Source: an uncultured Bacteroidota bacterium (lineage in GTDB: Bacteria; Bacteroidota; Bacteroidia; UKL13-3). From it: a DNA stretch of 51,330 bases. The number at the start of each line of letters is the position of its first letter. The stretch's first letter is position 1. This document shows, one piece after another, positions 8,775 through 16,490 of the stretch. Both the position numbers and the translations under genes were made by a program. The DNA lies in assembly GCA_903834625.1 (NCBI GenBank), contig CAILJQ010000101.1, positions 1 through 51,330 of the forward strand. The letters run 5' to 3'. The notes beneath the pieces are model-generated. The model searched no databases, was not told where the DNA came from, and was given only the letters and a program-made list of their open reading frames with translations.

Positions 8775-10242
8775 AATATGTTATCCTCATCAAGGTAAAT
8801 TGCTTATCTTTTATGGTACCACCAAGCATACTTGATGCGCCTGTTTGCTTGCATTCACTTGGTATAAGAGCCACACTAAAATTGGTAGATTTTACTGCTA
8901 TTCTCTCATCTGTTTTACCTTCGTAATTCACCGTATGAACCATAATATTTCCGTCTTTGTCTAGTTCAGAATTGTACATTAGGAAAATATTATCCTGTGT
9001 TGTCATGGTAAAAACCCCACTCAAATAACCACCATCACCTACTGATCCTTGTCGTTTTCTAATCATATCGCCAAAGTGAATACTGCCATCCTTATTTACT
9101 GAAAACAATACCACATCATCAAAATTGTAGGTAATTCTTACCCCATCTTGTGGGATATTGTTCTGGTAATAATTAAAGTGTTGCTCAACTTTGGTAAACT
9201 TTTCTGCCACCATAAAAACCCCACCATCACTTCTAGGTATCAATTTTCGGATATAATAATTTTTAAAATCGGGGTTCTTTCTTTCCAACTTAGCCCCTGT
9301 TACAGACTTTAATGATTCCATGTCAATAACAGAAGCATACTTCTCTTCGGTTGCTTTGGTATTGATATTGAATCTTTCCATAAAAAAGCCATTCACTACA
9401 CTATTGTTTCCTTCAGAATAGAAACCCATTACCGATACTGTATGATTGAAATTATTAAGTGTTAGCGCCAATTCTTCGATAAATAAATTTTCATTTCCAA
9501 TAGGATAAGCTAGCATTTTATCTTCTGCCGGATAATAGGCATACAAGAAAAACTCTCTATTATCAGCTAATTTAGATCCGTTTGTCATTGGGAAATCGAT
9601 CAACACAAAAGCATTCCCTTCGTTATCTGTTTCAAAATTAGTGATGAACACATCATCTGCTTGAACGTTTAAGGTGAATTGTTTACCAAAGATCTGTTGT
9701 ATTGATTCATTGTAGGCGTACAAATTTAATTTGCATTCACCCACACTGGCTCCTTTGGTTAAAAACATCATCAAAACCTTCTTCTTATCTGCACTTGTCT
9801 TTATTTGAATTTTCCTTTTATCTAACATCGATGAAGCCGGAAAAGTGCAGATAACATTGGGCAATCCAACGGCCTTTAAATTTGCATCTACTTTCTGAAC
9901 CAAAATATCAATGGCATTGGTTTGGGTATTCCTTGCACTGATAAAAATTTGCAATTCACCATTTACTAGAAGCACCCGCTCAATGGTCCCATTTATTGAA
10001 ATTGGCGCAGGCATGCTTTGATCCAAAGTTAAGTTCAACTTGTACTTTTCAAGGATTACTTCCGAAGAAAAATCATTGTTCTTACACCTCAGAACAAAAA
10101 TTCCTGCGGGCGTTTCTCCAACTATCTGCGAGTAGAGGTTTTTCTGCTTAATTTTTTGAGGATTACCCCACTCCACAGTTTGTCCTGAACAGAAAAAAAC
10201 CTGTATCACAAACAGAAAAACAAAATACAATCGAAATGCCAT
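8773..10242 (-). CDS. Secreted hypothetical protein, possible beta-propeller
   Basis: 489 residues, not recognised. A clear signal peptide (about 1-20, ending CSGQT) is followed by a beta-rich body with recurrent short strands such as GIFVLRCKNN, GGVFMVAEKF and NIFLMYNSELDKDGN, which look like WD40/Kelch-like blades, though no named repeat is convincing. There is no T9SS domain and no lipobox, so it is probably periplasmic or released. It is the first gene of the operon with the DUF6427 and ElyC-like membrane proteins. Confidence 0.65.
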   Translation of the reverse strand: MAFRLYFVFLFVIQVFFCSGQTVEWGNPQKIKQKNLYSQIVGETPAGIFVLRCKNNDFSSEVILEKYKLNLTLDQSMPAPISINGTIERVLLVNGELQIFISARNTQTNAIDILVQKVDANLKAVGLPNVICTFPASSMLDKRKIQIKTSADKKKVLMMFLTKGASVGECKLNLYAYNESIQQIFGKQFTLNVQADDVFITNFETDNEGNAFVLIDFPMTNGSKLADNREFFLYAYYPAEDKMLAYPIGNENLFIEELALTLNNFNHTVSVMGFYSEGNNSVVNGFFMERFNINTKATEEKYASVIDMESLKSVTGAKLERKNPDFKNYYIRKLIPRSDGGVFMVAEKFTKVEQHFNYYQNNIPQDGVRITYNFDDVVLFSVNKDGSIHFGDMIRKRQGSVGDGGYLSGVFTMTTQDNIFLMYNSELDKDGNIMVHTVNYEGKTDERIAVKSTNFSVALIPSECKQTGASSMLGGTIKDKQFTLMRITY

Positions 10243-10267
10243 TTATTTGCAGTAAGTTTCAAAAAAG

Positions 10268-10275
10268 CGAAGATA
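10268..10275 (-). promoter_or_regulatory. Promoter -7 box of the 489-aa/DUF6427/ElyC operon
   Basis: TATCTTCG on the - strand fits the Bacteroidota -7 pattern TAnnTTYG and lies 25 bases before the start at 10242. The -33 element is imperfect (TTC in place of TTG, 19 bases upstream). The region is shared with the divergent hflX gene. Confidence 0.45.
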
Positions 10276-10309
10276 CTTTTTCCGACCCATTTTTGAACAT
10301 AAAAGATAC

Positions 10310-11482
10310 ATGACGAAACCAAAAACATTTGATACCGCTAAAAAACAAGAAGAAGCCGTTTTAGTGGGTGTCATAAACCAGAACCAACGTCAAGAACAGG
10401 CAGAAGAATATTTAGAAGAACTTGCCTTTTTAGCTGTAACCGCAGGCGCAAAGGTTGTGAAGAAATTTCAGCAAAAATTAACCTATCCTAATCCTCGAAC
10501 ATTTATTGGTGAGGGTAAGTTGCAAGAAATCTGCGATTTTGTGAGCGCACAAAACATAGACATCGTCATTTTTGATGATGAACTTTCTCCTTCCCAATTG
10601 AGAAATTTGGAAAACTCCATCAAATGTAAAATTTTGGATAGGAGCAATCTAATACTCGATATATTTGCATCAAGGGCCAAAAGTGCCCAAGCCAAATTTC
10701 AAGTTGAACTGGCACAAACCCAATATTTATTGCCAAGGCTGACCCGAATGTGGACCCACTTAAGCAAACACAAAGGGGGAATTGGAATGAAAGGTCCGGG
10801 AGAATCTGAGATTGAAACAGACCGAAGAGCACTCAGAGAAAAAATCACCAAACTCAAGGAACGCTTAGACATTATTGATAAACAGGCCGCTACACAGAGA
10901 AGAAATAGAGATTCAAAAGTGCGCATTTCTTTGGTAGGTTATACCAATGTTGGCAAATCAACCCTCATGAATTTACTGTCTAAAAGCGACGTTTTTGCAG
11001 AGGATAAACTATTTGCCACCCTTGATAGTACAGTAAGAAAAGTAGATTGGCCCGAAGCCTCTTTCCTGTTAAGCGATACCGTAGGATTCATTAGAAAACT
11101 TCCCCACCAATTGGTTGAATGTTTTAAGTCAACTTTAGATGAAATAAGGGAGGCAGATATCTTGCTCCATGTGGTTGATGTGAGTCACCCTTCTTTTGAA
11201 AATCACATTCATGTGGTTAATGAAACGCTCAAAGAAATAAAGGCTTTGAATAAAATCGTCATTTTAGTTTTCAATAAAATTGATTGTCTCAAAGAACCTT
11301 TCATTCTTGGCGACGAAACCATTGAAAGCAAACATGCATATATTGATCAATTGAAAAAATCATGGATGGCAAAAGAAAACAACCCAGCCATATTTATTTC
11401 TGCCCACAAAAAAATCAATATAGAGGAACTTAAAAATGGTATCCTCCAAGCAGTTAAAATGAGTTTAGCAGATAAGAAATAA
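10310..11482 (+). CDS. hflX: Ribosome-associated GTPase HflX
   Basis: 390 residues. The N-terminal HflX domain contains RTFIGEGKL near 63 and the family signature GGIGMKGPGE at 156-165, followed by a coiled linker. The GTPase domain has G1 GYTNVGKST at 210-218, G2 ATLDST near 236, G3 DTVGF at 256-260 and G4 NKID at 322-325. HflX binds the large subunit and splits stalled or stressed 70S ribosomes. It stands alone, divergent from the operon ending at 10242 and followed by a separate promoter. Confidence 0.97.
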   Translation: MTKPKTFDTAKKQEEAVLVGVINQNQRQEQAEEYLEELAFLAVTAGAKVVKKFQQKLTYPNPRTFIGEGKLQEICDFVSAQNIDIVIFDDELSPSQLRNLENSIKCKILDRSNLILDIFASRAKSAQAKFQVELAQTQYLLPRLTRMWTHLSKHKGGIGMKGPGESEIETDRRALREKITKLKERLDIIDKQAATQRRNRDSKVRISLVGYTNVGKSTLMNLLSKSDVFAEDKLFATLDSTVRKVDWPEASFLLSDTVGFIRKLPHQLVECFKSTLDEIREADILLHVVDVSHPSFENHIHVVNETLKEIKALNKIVILVFNKIDCLKEPFILGDETIESKHAYIDQLKKSWMAKENNPAIFISAHKKINIEELKNGILQAVKMSLADKK

Positions 11483-11535
11483 ACCATTTCTAGACTTTTC
11501 GAAATTTCTTTCATTTGCCATTGTGAAACATATTG

Positions 11536-11560
11536 GGCAATTAACTGCCTATCAATTGCC
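11536..11560. repeat. Inverted repeat between hflX and the glycan operon
   Basis: GGCAATT at 11536-11542 and AATTGCC at 11554-11560 form a perfect 7-bp inverted repeat with an 11-base spacer. It lies 54 bases after the hflX stop and ends 17 bases before the -33 element of the next promoter. It could be a factor-independent hflX terminator without a T-run, or an operator of the glycan operon. Confidence 0.35.
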
Positions 11561-11577
11561 TAAAAGTTAGTTTGAAA

Positions 11578-11608
11578 TTGGGTGAAGTGTCATAATTAAT
11601 TATTTTCG
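11578..11608 (+). promoter_or_regulatory. Promoter of the GT2/methyltransferase/GT-C operon
   Basis: TTG at 11578-11580, a 20-base spacer and TATTTTCG at 11601-11608 match the Bacteroidota promoter pattern TTG-N19/21-TAnnTTYG. The ATG of the GT2 gene follows 14 bases later, so the leader is very short. Confidence 0.65.
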
Positions 11609-11622
11609 CAATTCCCGAAACA

Positions 11623-12789
11623 ATGGATAACACGAACAACAATATAGAATTGAGTGTGGTAATGCCATGCTTAAATGAAGCTGAAACAATTGAAATCTGC
11701 ATCCGCAAAGCATTTTCATGGATGAAAGCTAATAACGTCATGGGTGAAGTGGTGATTGGTGACAATGGAAGTACAGATGGTTCACAAAAATTAGCTGAAA
11801 ACCTAGGAGCCAGAGTTATTGCCATTCCCAGAAAAGGATATGGAAGCGCCCTTATGGGAGCCATTGAAGCCGCAAGAGGCAAATATGTCATCATGGGTGA
11901 TAGCGATGATAGTTATGATTTTGAAAACCTAACCTTGTTTGTGGAAGAATTGCGCAAAGGGAAAGACTTGGTAATGGGAAATAGGTTCAAGGGTGGAATC
12001 AAAGAAGGTGCCATGCCTTTCCTCCATAGATACCTTGGCAACCCTGTTTTGTCGTTCATTGGTCGCCTGTTTTTTAAATGCCCTGTTGGCGATTTTCATT
12101 GCGGTTTACGTGGGTTCAGACAAGATATTGTTAGCTTACTTGATTTAAAAACTACGGGAATGGAGTTTGCCAGTGAAATGGTAGTGAAAGCCACTATTTT
12201 TAAACTCAATATTACCGAAGTACCCACCACACTCTCTAAAGATGGTAGAACCAGACCGCCACATTTAAGAACTTGGCGAGACGGTTGGCGCCATTTGCGC
12301 TTTTTGTTAATTTACAGTCCAAGATGGCTGTTCCTATATCCAGGTTTGTTCTTAATGTTACTCGGATTTATCATGAGCATTCTCATTGTTCAAGGTCCCG
12401 TTGACGTTTTTAACCGAGTATACTTTGATACGAACACTTTACTGTATGCCGGAGCCTTCATTATTGTAGGATACCAAGCTGTTAGTTTTGGTGTATTTAC
12501 CAGAGCCTATGCAGTTCAAGCAGGCTTCTTGCCTGTAAAAGATTCGCTTACAAAAGCCTTCAATATTGTTTCATTAGAAGCCGGACTTATAGCCGGACTC
12601 CTCATTCTGTTAGCGGGCCTAAGTGGAACCTTTTACTCCCTCTATGTTTGGGAAGAAAGTAATTTTGGCCAATTAGATTATTCCAAAATTCTGAGGATAG
12701 TTATCCCAAGTGTTATCGCTATCATATTAGGGTTGCAAACGGTGTTGTCGAGCTTCCTACTAAGCGTGTTATCTGTAAATAAAAAATAG
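11623..12789 (+). CDS. GT2 glycosyltransferase, polyprenyl-phosphate sugar synthase type
   Basis: 388 residues. The GT-A domain (about 8-230) has LNEAETI near 17, GDNGSTDGS at 46-54 and the metal-binding DSD at 93-95 in MGDSDDSYDF. The later pattern GDFHCGLRGFRQD and EFASEMVVKA is typical of dolichol/undecaprenyl-phosphate sugar synthases. The C-terminus carries about four membrane helices (from about 238). It probably moves a sugar from a nucleotide donor to polyprenyl phosphate at the inner face of the membrane, supplying the GT-C enzyme two genes downstream; that pathway is inference. The next gene starts 10 bases later. Confidence 0.9.
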   Translation: MDNTNNNIELSVVMPCLNEAETIEICIRKAFSWMKANNVMGEVVIGDNGSTDGSQKLAENLGARVIAIPRKGYGSALMGAIEAARGKYVIMGDSDDSYDFENLTLFVEELRKGKDLVMGNRFKGGIKEGAMPFLHRYLGNPVLSFIGRLFFKCPVGDFHCGLRGFRQDIVSLLDLKTTGMEFASEMVVKATIFKLNITEVPTTLSKDGRTRPPHLRTWRDGWRHLRFLLIYSPRWLFLYPGLFLMLLGFIMSILIVQGPVDVFNRVYFDTNTLLYAGAFIIVGYQAVSFGVFTRAYAVQAGFLPVKDSLTKAFNIVSLEAGLIAGLLILLAGLSGTFYSLYVWEESNFGQLDYSKILRIVIPSVIAIILGLQTVLSSFLLSVLSVNKK

Positions 12790-12799
12790 ACCTGAACTC

Positions 12800-13348
12800 A
12801 TGAAAGCTTTAGATATTTACCTTCAAAATGTGCGCATTAGTAAGGCAAAGAAATATATCCGTAAAAATGACGCTGTTTTAGATATTGGTAGTGTTGATGG
12901 TGTGATGTTTGATAAGTGGAAGGGTTATATTTCAAAGGGCTTAGGGGTTGATCCAACATTGAAGGAGAAAATAGTTAGCGAAAATTATATCCTTTATCCG
13001 GGTTACTTCCCTGAGGCTTGCCCCAAAGGAGAAACCTTTGATGCAATTACTCTTTTGGCCGTTTTAGAACATATACCTACCAACCAACAAAAGCAATTAG
13101 CGGAGGGCTGTTTTCAATATTTGAAAAAAGGCGGTAGGTTAATTATCACCGTGCCCTCTCCTCAAGTTGATCATATTTTAGAAATTTTGTTAAAGCTAGG
13201 ATTAATTGAAGGCATGAGCCTGGAAGAACATTACGGATACAAACCTGAACATACAGAACAAATCTTTTGCTCACCTATGTTTACACTTCTCAAAAAAGAA
13301 AAGTTTCAATTCGGATTAAATAACCTCTTTGTTTTCGAAAGATTATAA
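12800..13348 (+). CDS. Class I SAM-dependent methyltransferase
   Basis: 182 residues with a Methyltransf_11-like fold. Motif I is the slightly degenerate VLDIGSVDG (27-35), an acidic D51 follows GLGV, and FDAITLLAVLEHI (about 80-92) and GGRLIITVPSP (about 111-121) mark the core strands. The substrate is unknown; its place between a polyprenyl-sugar synthase and a GT-C transferase suggests methylation of a glycan or lipid intermediate. It is short for the family but complete, and in one operon with its neighbours. Confidence 0.8.
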   Translation: MKALDIYLQNVRISKAKKYIRKNDAVLDIGSVDGVMFDKWKGYISKGLGVDPTLKEKIVSENYILYPGYFPEACPKGETFDAITLLAVLEHIPTNQQKQLAEGCFQYLKKGGRLIITVPSPQVDHILEILLKLGLIEGMSLEEHYGYKPEHTEQIFCSPMFTLLKKEKFQFGLNNLFVFERL

Positions 13349-13370
13349 CACTCGCTAGAATAACGCATAC

Positions 13371-16301
13371 ATGGAAGCACGAAATTTATCGGATAACAGA
13401 ATCAGTGTGGCGGTTAATGCCACTCAAGTTGAACCAGCTTTTTATGAAATGTTGCATACATTTCTTCAAAAAACGAAGGTCGATTTAGAGTTTATTCTTT
13501 TAACCAAAGAAAATTCCCTTCCAAAAAATATGGAAGAATGGGTTCAAAAAGGAAAGATAAAAAATGTTTCTTATTCGGCTGAACCTTTAAACCTGCAGTT
13601 CTCAAAAATGCTTGAGCAAGTAAGTGGAAGTGTGAGTGTTATTCAATACCACCTATCACAACCCATTGGGAACATTATTCAAAGTATTCAAAATAACAAA
13701 AAAGCAATCAAGGAAGATGCCCTTTTTGTAGGTCGTCAATTGAGCCAAAATAAAGGCAATAAATCCGCCGATTCTTTTTCAAATAAAATGGCCAATAGCG
13801 CCTTAAGATTGTTTTCTTCTATTGATTTAAGAGACGGGAACAGTGGCGTAATTTGTGGCAAAACAGCCCTACTTCAACAATGGCTAGCAAATGAATTGGC
13901 CACTGGAAATAGCTATTTAGAAACACTTAATTTAGCAAGTAATAAAAAGCTCAACATCACTGAATTCAGCCTTAGCACAGATAAAGCTCTTTCGTTTTCT
14001 TTTATAAAATCTTTGAGTGCTGTCATAACACTTCGCATGCAATATTTTGTGAAAGATGCATTGTGGCAATTTAAGAACAGACCACAGGAATGGTCGGATG
14101 GAAATCACCCAATTTACCGCATGGCCTTTTTTGTGGTGACCTTAATCGCTCTAATAGGAATGCCTAAATTAAGCCAAGATTTTGGCAGTACTTGGGATGA
14201 AAAAGCGCATAATGATTACTCTCAAATAGCCTATAATTACTTAACAACTTTTGGAGGAGATACTGCAGCTTTGGCTGAACCAAAGAATAGCGGAGAATAC
14301 ATCAGACAAGCCTATAGATTCTATGGAGAGCAAATGAACACTGTAGCGGCTTTTGCTTATAATTGGTTCGGCACAGGTGTATTTGAAACACGCCACCTTA
14401 TCAACTCTTTTTATGGATTTATTGGCTTGTTATTTACTTCTTTAATTGCCTTTGAATTGGCAGGTTGGAGGGCTGCATTTTTGGCTTCTATTTTTATGTT
14501 TTTAAATCCGGGTTGGCTCGGACATAGCATGAATAATCCCACGGATATTCCATTTGCCACCGGATTTGCCTTTGCAGGGTATTATATTGTTAAAGTAATG
14601 AAATCATTACCTAAGCCAAGGTTTAGAGATTTGTTTTGGTTGGCATTTGGTATTGGTATAGGTATTGCCTCAAGGGTGGGAGCCTTCTTAATTGTAGCAT
14701 ATCTTGGCCTATTCCTTGCCAGCAACTGGTTGTATAAAGTTAAAAACAAAGAGAAGAATTTAGGGAAACTCATTTGGCCTTATGCCAAAATATTTTTGTT
14801 GGTAGCTGCATTGGGTTATGTATTCGGAATTTTGTTATGGCCTTATGCATTAGATAACCCATTAAAACATCCTTTCCAAGCTTTTGCCAAAGCTGCTGAA
14901 AATGCATTTTATACCAATAACGTAGAACTTTTTGAAGGGAAAAGAATGTACATGATTACTTCAGCACCTTGGTACTATGTATTCAAATTCCTCGGAATGG
15001 GAAATCCATTGTACCTTGTTGTTGGCGTGGTTATTGGCGTCCTTTTGTTTTTACCTATTGGCAAAAAAATTGGTTCGGGATTTTTCCTCATGTTGGTATT
15101 CATGATATTCTTTCCCATTCTTTATGCAGAGTATAGTAACTTAAATTATTATAATGGCTGGAGACACTACTTGTTCATTCTACCTTTTGCTATTCCTCTT
15201 GCTGCAGTAACATGGGATTATTTCCTTAGCCTTAAAAAGCCAATTGCATTAACAGCAATGATTGTATTGGGTGCCCTTTATGCAAAACCAGCTATTTGGA
15301 TTGCGCAAAACCATCCCAATGAATATGTTTATTTTAATGAATTGGTAGGAGGCATCAAAGGAGCTTATGGCGATTATGAAACCGATTATTACAGCAATTC
15401 TTGCAGAGAAGCTGCCGAGTGGATTGCTAAACAACATCCTAAAGATACATTGGTCATTGGAATCAATAACGAAACAACCACCGCAGCTTATTGGGCACAT
15501 CAAATAAATCCAAGATTGAATTTTGTTTGGACAAGAGAAACGGAAGAACAAAAACTTGCATGGGATTATTTGATACTTACAACACGTACTTTTTCTAAAA
15601 ACGAATTAGAAAATGGCTCATTCCCTCCAAAAGGAACAGTTTATACAGTAGAAGCTGATGGAGTGCCACTTGCTGCTGTAGTGAAAAGAGAAAATTATAG
15701 CATGCCAAGAGGTTATGTCTCCTTAGACAAACAAGACTTTGATTCATCTATCTATTACTTTGAAGATGCTGTTAGATATGCACCTAATGACGAAGAAACT
15801 TGGCGCATGTTAGGCTTTGCATTAATCAATAAAGCTCGCTTAGACAGTGCAGAGAAAATGCTTCAAAAGGCCATTGAAATTTATCCTGAAAACTTCACTG
15901 CATATAGCAATTTAGGTTTGGTATATTTTAATAAAAAAGAGTTTAAAAAAGCCACAGAGGTCTTCAAGAAAAGTACTGATTATAAAGAGAACGTAACAGA
16001 AAGCTATTATTATTCTGCACTCGCTTATCTCAATTTAGGTGATTACCAAAATGCCATTCAACAATTAGAAATGGCCGTAAAGCACAATGCTAGTATTCCT
16101 GAAGTTTATTACTATTTAGCCAAGTCGTATGCCGCAACAGGTAGCTACCAAAAGGCTGCAGACAATTACCAAATTGCTTTAGGCATGAACCAAAACTTCA
16201 TGCAAGCCTGGGGAGAATTGGCCGATGTATTTACAAAACTTAACCAACCAGAATACGCTAAGCAGTGTATTGAAAGGTATAAAGCATTGGGTGGGAACTA
16301 A
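13371..16301 (+). CDS. Fusion protein: dead GT2-like domain, GT-C membrane domain, TPR domain
   Basis: 976 residues in three parts. Residues about 10-230 look like a decayed DPM1-type GT2: the usual DxD with its SHP/SQP tail is replaced by IQYHLSQP (Q92-Y93-H94), and a later DLRDGNSGVICG segment matches the acceptor region of that family. Residues about 248-690 hold roughly ten membrane helices with FGSTWDEKAH (D276-E277) after the first helix, the usual place of the GT-C catalytic acid, so this part is probably a GT39-like transferase using polyprenyl-linked sugars outside the membrane. Residues about 780-976 are five to six TPRs. It is the last gene of the operon. Confidence 0.8.
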   Translation: MEARNLSDNRISVAVNATQVEPAFYEMLHTFLQKTKVDLEFILLTKENSLPKNMEEWVQKGKIKNVSYSAEPLNLQFSKMLEQVSGSVSVIQYHLSQPIGNIIQSIQNNKKAIKEDALFVGRQLSQNKGNKSADSFSNKMANSALRLFSSIDLRDGNSGVICGKTALLQQWLANELATGNSYLETLNLASNKKLNITEFSLSTDKALSFSFIKSLSAVITLRMQYFVKDALWQFKNRPQEWSDGNHPIYRMAFFVVTLIALIGMPKLSQDFGSTWDEKAHNDYSQIAYNYLTTFGGDTAALAEPKNSGEYIRQAYRFYGEQMNTVAAFAYNWFGTGVFETRHLINSFYGFIGLLFTSLIAFELAGWRAAFLASIFMFLNPGWLGHSMNNPTDIPFATGFAFAGYYIVKVMKSLPKPRFRDLFWLAFGIGIGIASRVGAFLIVAYLGLFLASNWLYKVKNKEKNLGKLIWPYAKIFLLVAALGYVFGILLWPYALDNPLKHPFQAFAKAAENAFYTNNVELFEGKRMYMITSAPWYYVFKFLGMGNPLYLVVGVVIGVLLFLPIGKKIGSGFFLMLVFMIFFPILYAEYSNLNYYNGWRHYLFILPFAIPLAAVTWDYFLSLKKPIALTAMIVLGALYAKPAIWIAQNHPNEYVYFNELVGGIKGAYGDYETDYYSNSCREAAEWIAKQHPKDTLVIGINNETTTAAYWAHQINPRLNFVWTRETEEQKLAWDYLILTTRTFSKNELENGSFPPKGTVYTVEADGVPLAAVVKRENYSMPRGYVSLDKQDFDSSIYYFEDAVRYAPNDEETWRMLGFALINKARLDSAEKMLQKAIEIYPENFTAYSNLGLVYFNKKEFKKATEVFKKSTDYKENVTESYYYSALAYLNLGDYQNAIQQLEMAVKHNASIPEVYYYLAKSYAATGSYQKAADNYQIALGMNQNFMQAWGELADVFTKLNQPEYAKQCIERYKALGGN

Positions 16302-16320
16302 GCTGTTGACGCATTTATTA

Positions 16321-16350
16321 ACAACATTTTTAAAAGTTGTCTATTTTTCT
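16321..16350 (+). terminator. Terminator-like hairpin after the glycan operon
   Basis: ACAAC (16321-16325) and GTTGT (16336-16340) pair around an inner TTTT/AAAA stretch, 19 bases after the stop at 16301, followed by a T-rich tract (CTATTTTTCTT). It is low in G+C, so only a moderate candidate. Confidence 0.4.
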
Positions 16351-16372
16351 TAATTAAAGGAAAACCTACGTA

Positions 16373-16425
16373 TTCAAGCTTCTTGAACGTTCTGAACCAA
16401 GGTAATTACCTCTTTACAAGGTAAT
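16373..16425. repeat. Palindrome cluster in the leader of the Fic-like gene
   Basis: Three ordered elements lie here. TTCAAG (16373-16378) and CTTGAA (16382-16387) form an inverted repeat with a 3-base spacer. AGGTAATTACCT (16400-16411) is a perfect 12-base palindrome. Its half AAGGTAAT occurs at 16399-16406 and again at 16418-16425, 19 bases apart. Together with the inverted repeat at 16468-16490 they make the leader of the Fic-like gene look like a multi-site regulatory region. Confidence 0.4.
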
Positions 16426-16467
16426 CCACCATTTCGTTATGGATAGGCCTCTTAAAGGCGACTAAAA

Positions 16468-16490
16468 ATCAACTTAGATTCGTAGTTGAT
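16468..16490 (+). promoter_or_regulatory. Inverted repeat enclosing a -7 box at the Fic-like gene start
   Basis: ATCAACT (16468-16474) and AGTTGAT (16484-16490) are perfect 7-bp arms. The nine bases between them contain TAGATTCG (16475-16482), which fits the -7 pattern TAnnTTYG. The right arm runs into the ATG at 16489. No TTG is seen at the -33 position, so the promoter may be weak or need an activator. The layout is that expected for an autoregulatory operator, and the product carries a DNA-binding domain. Confidence 0.45.
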
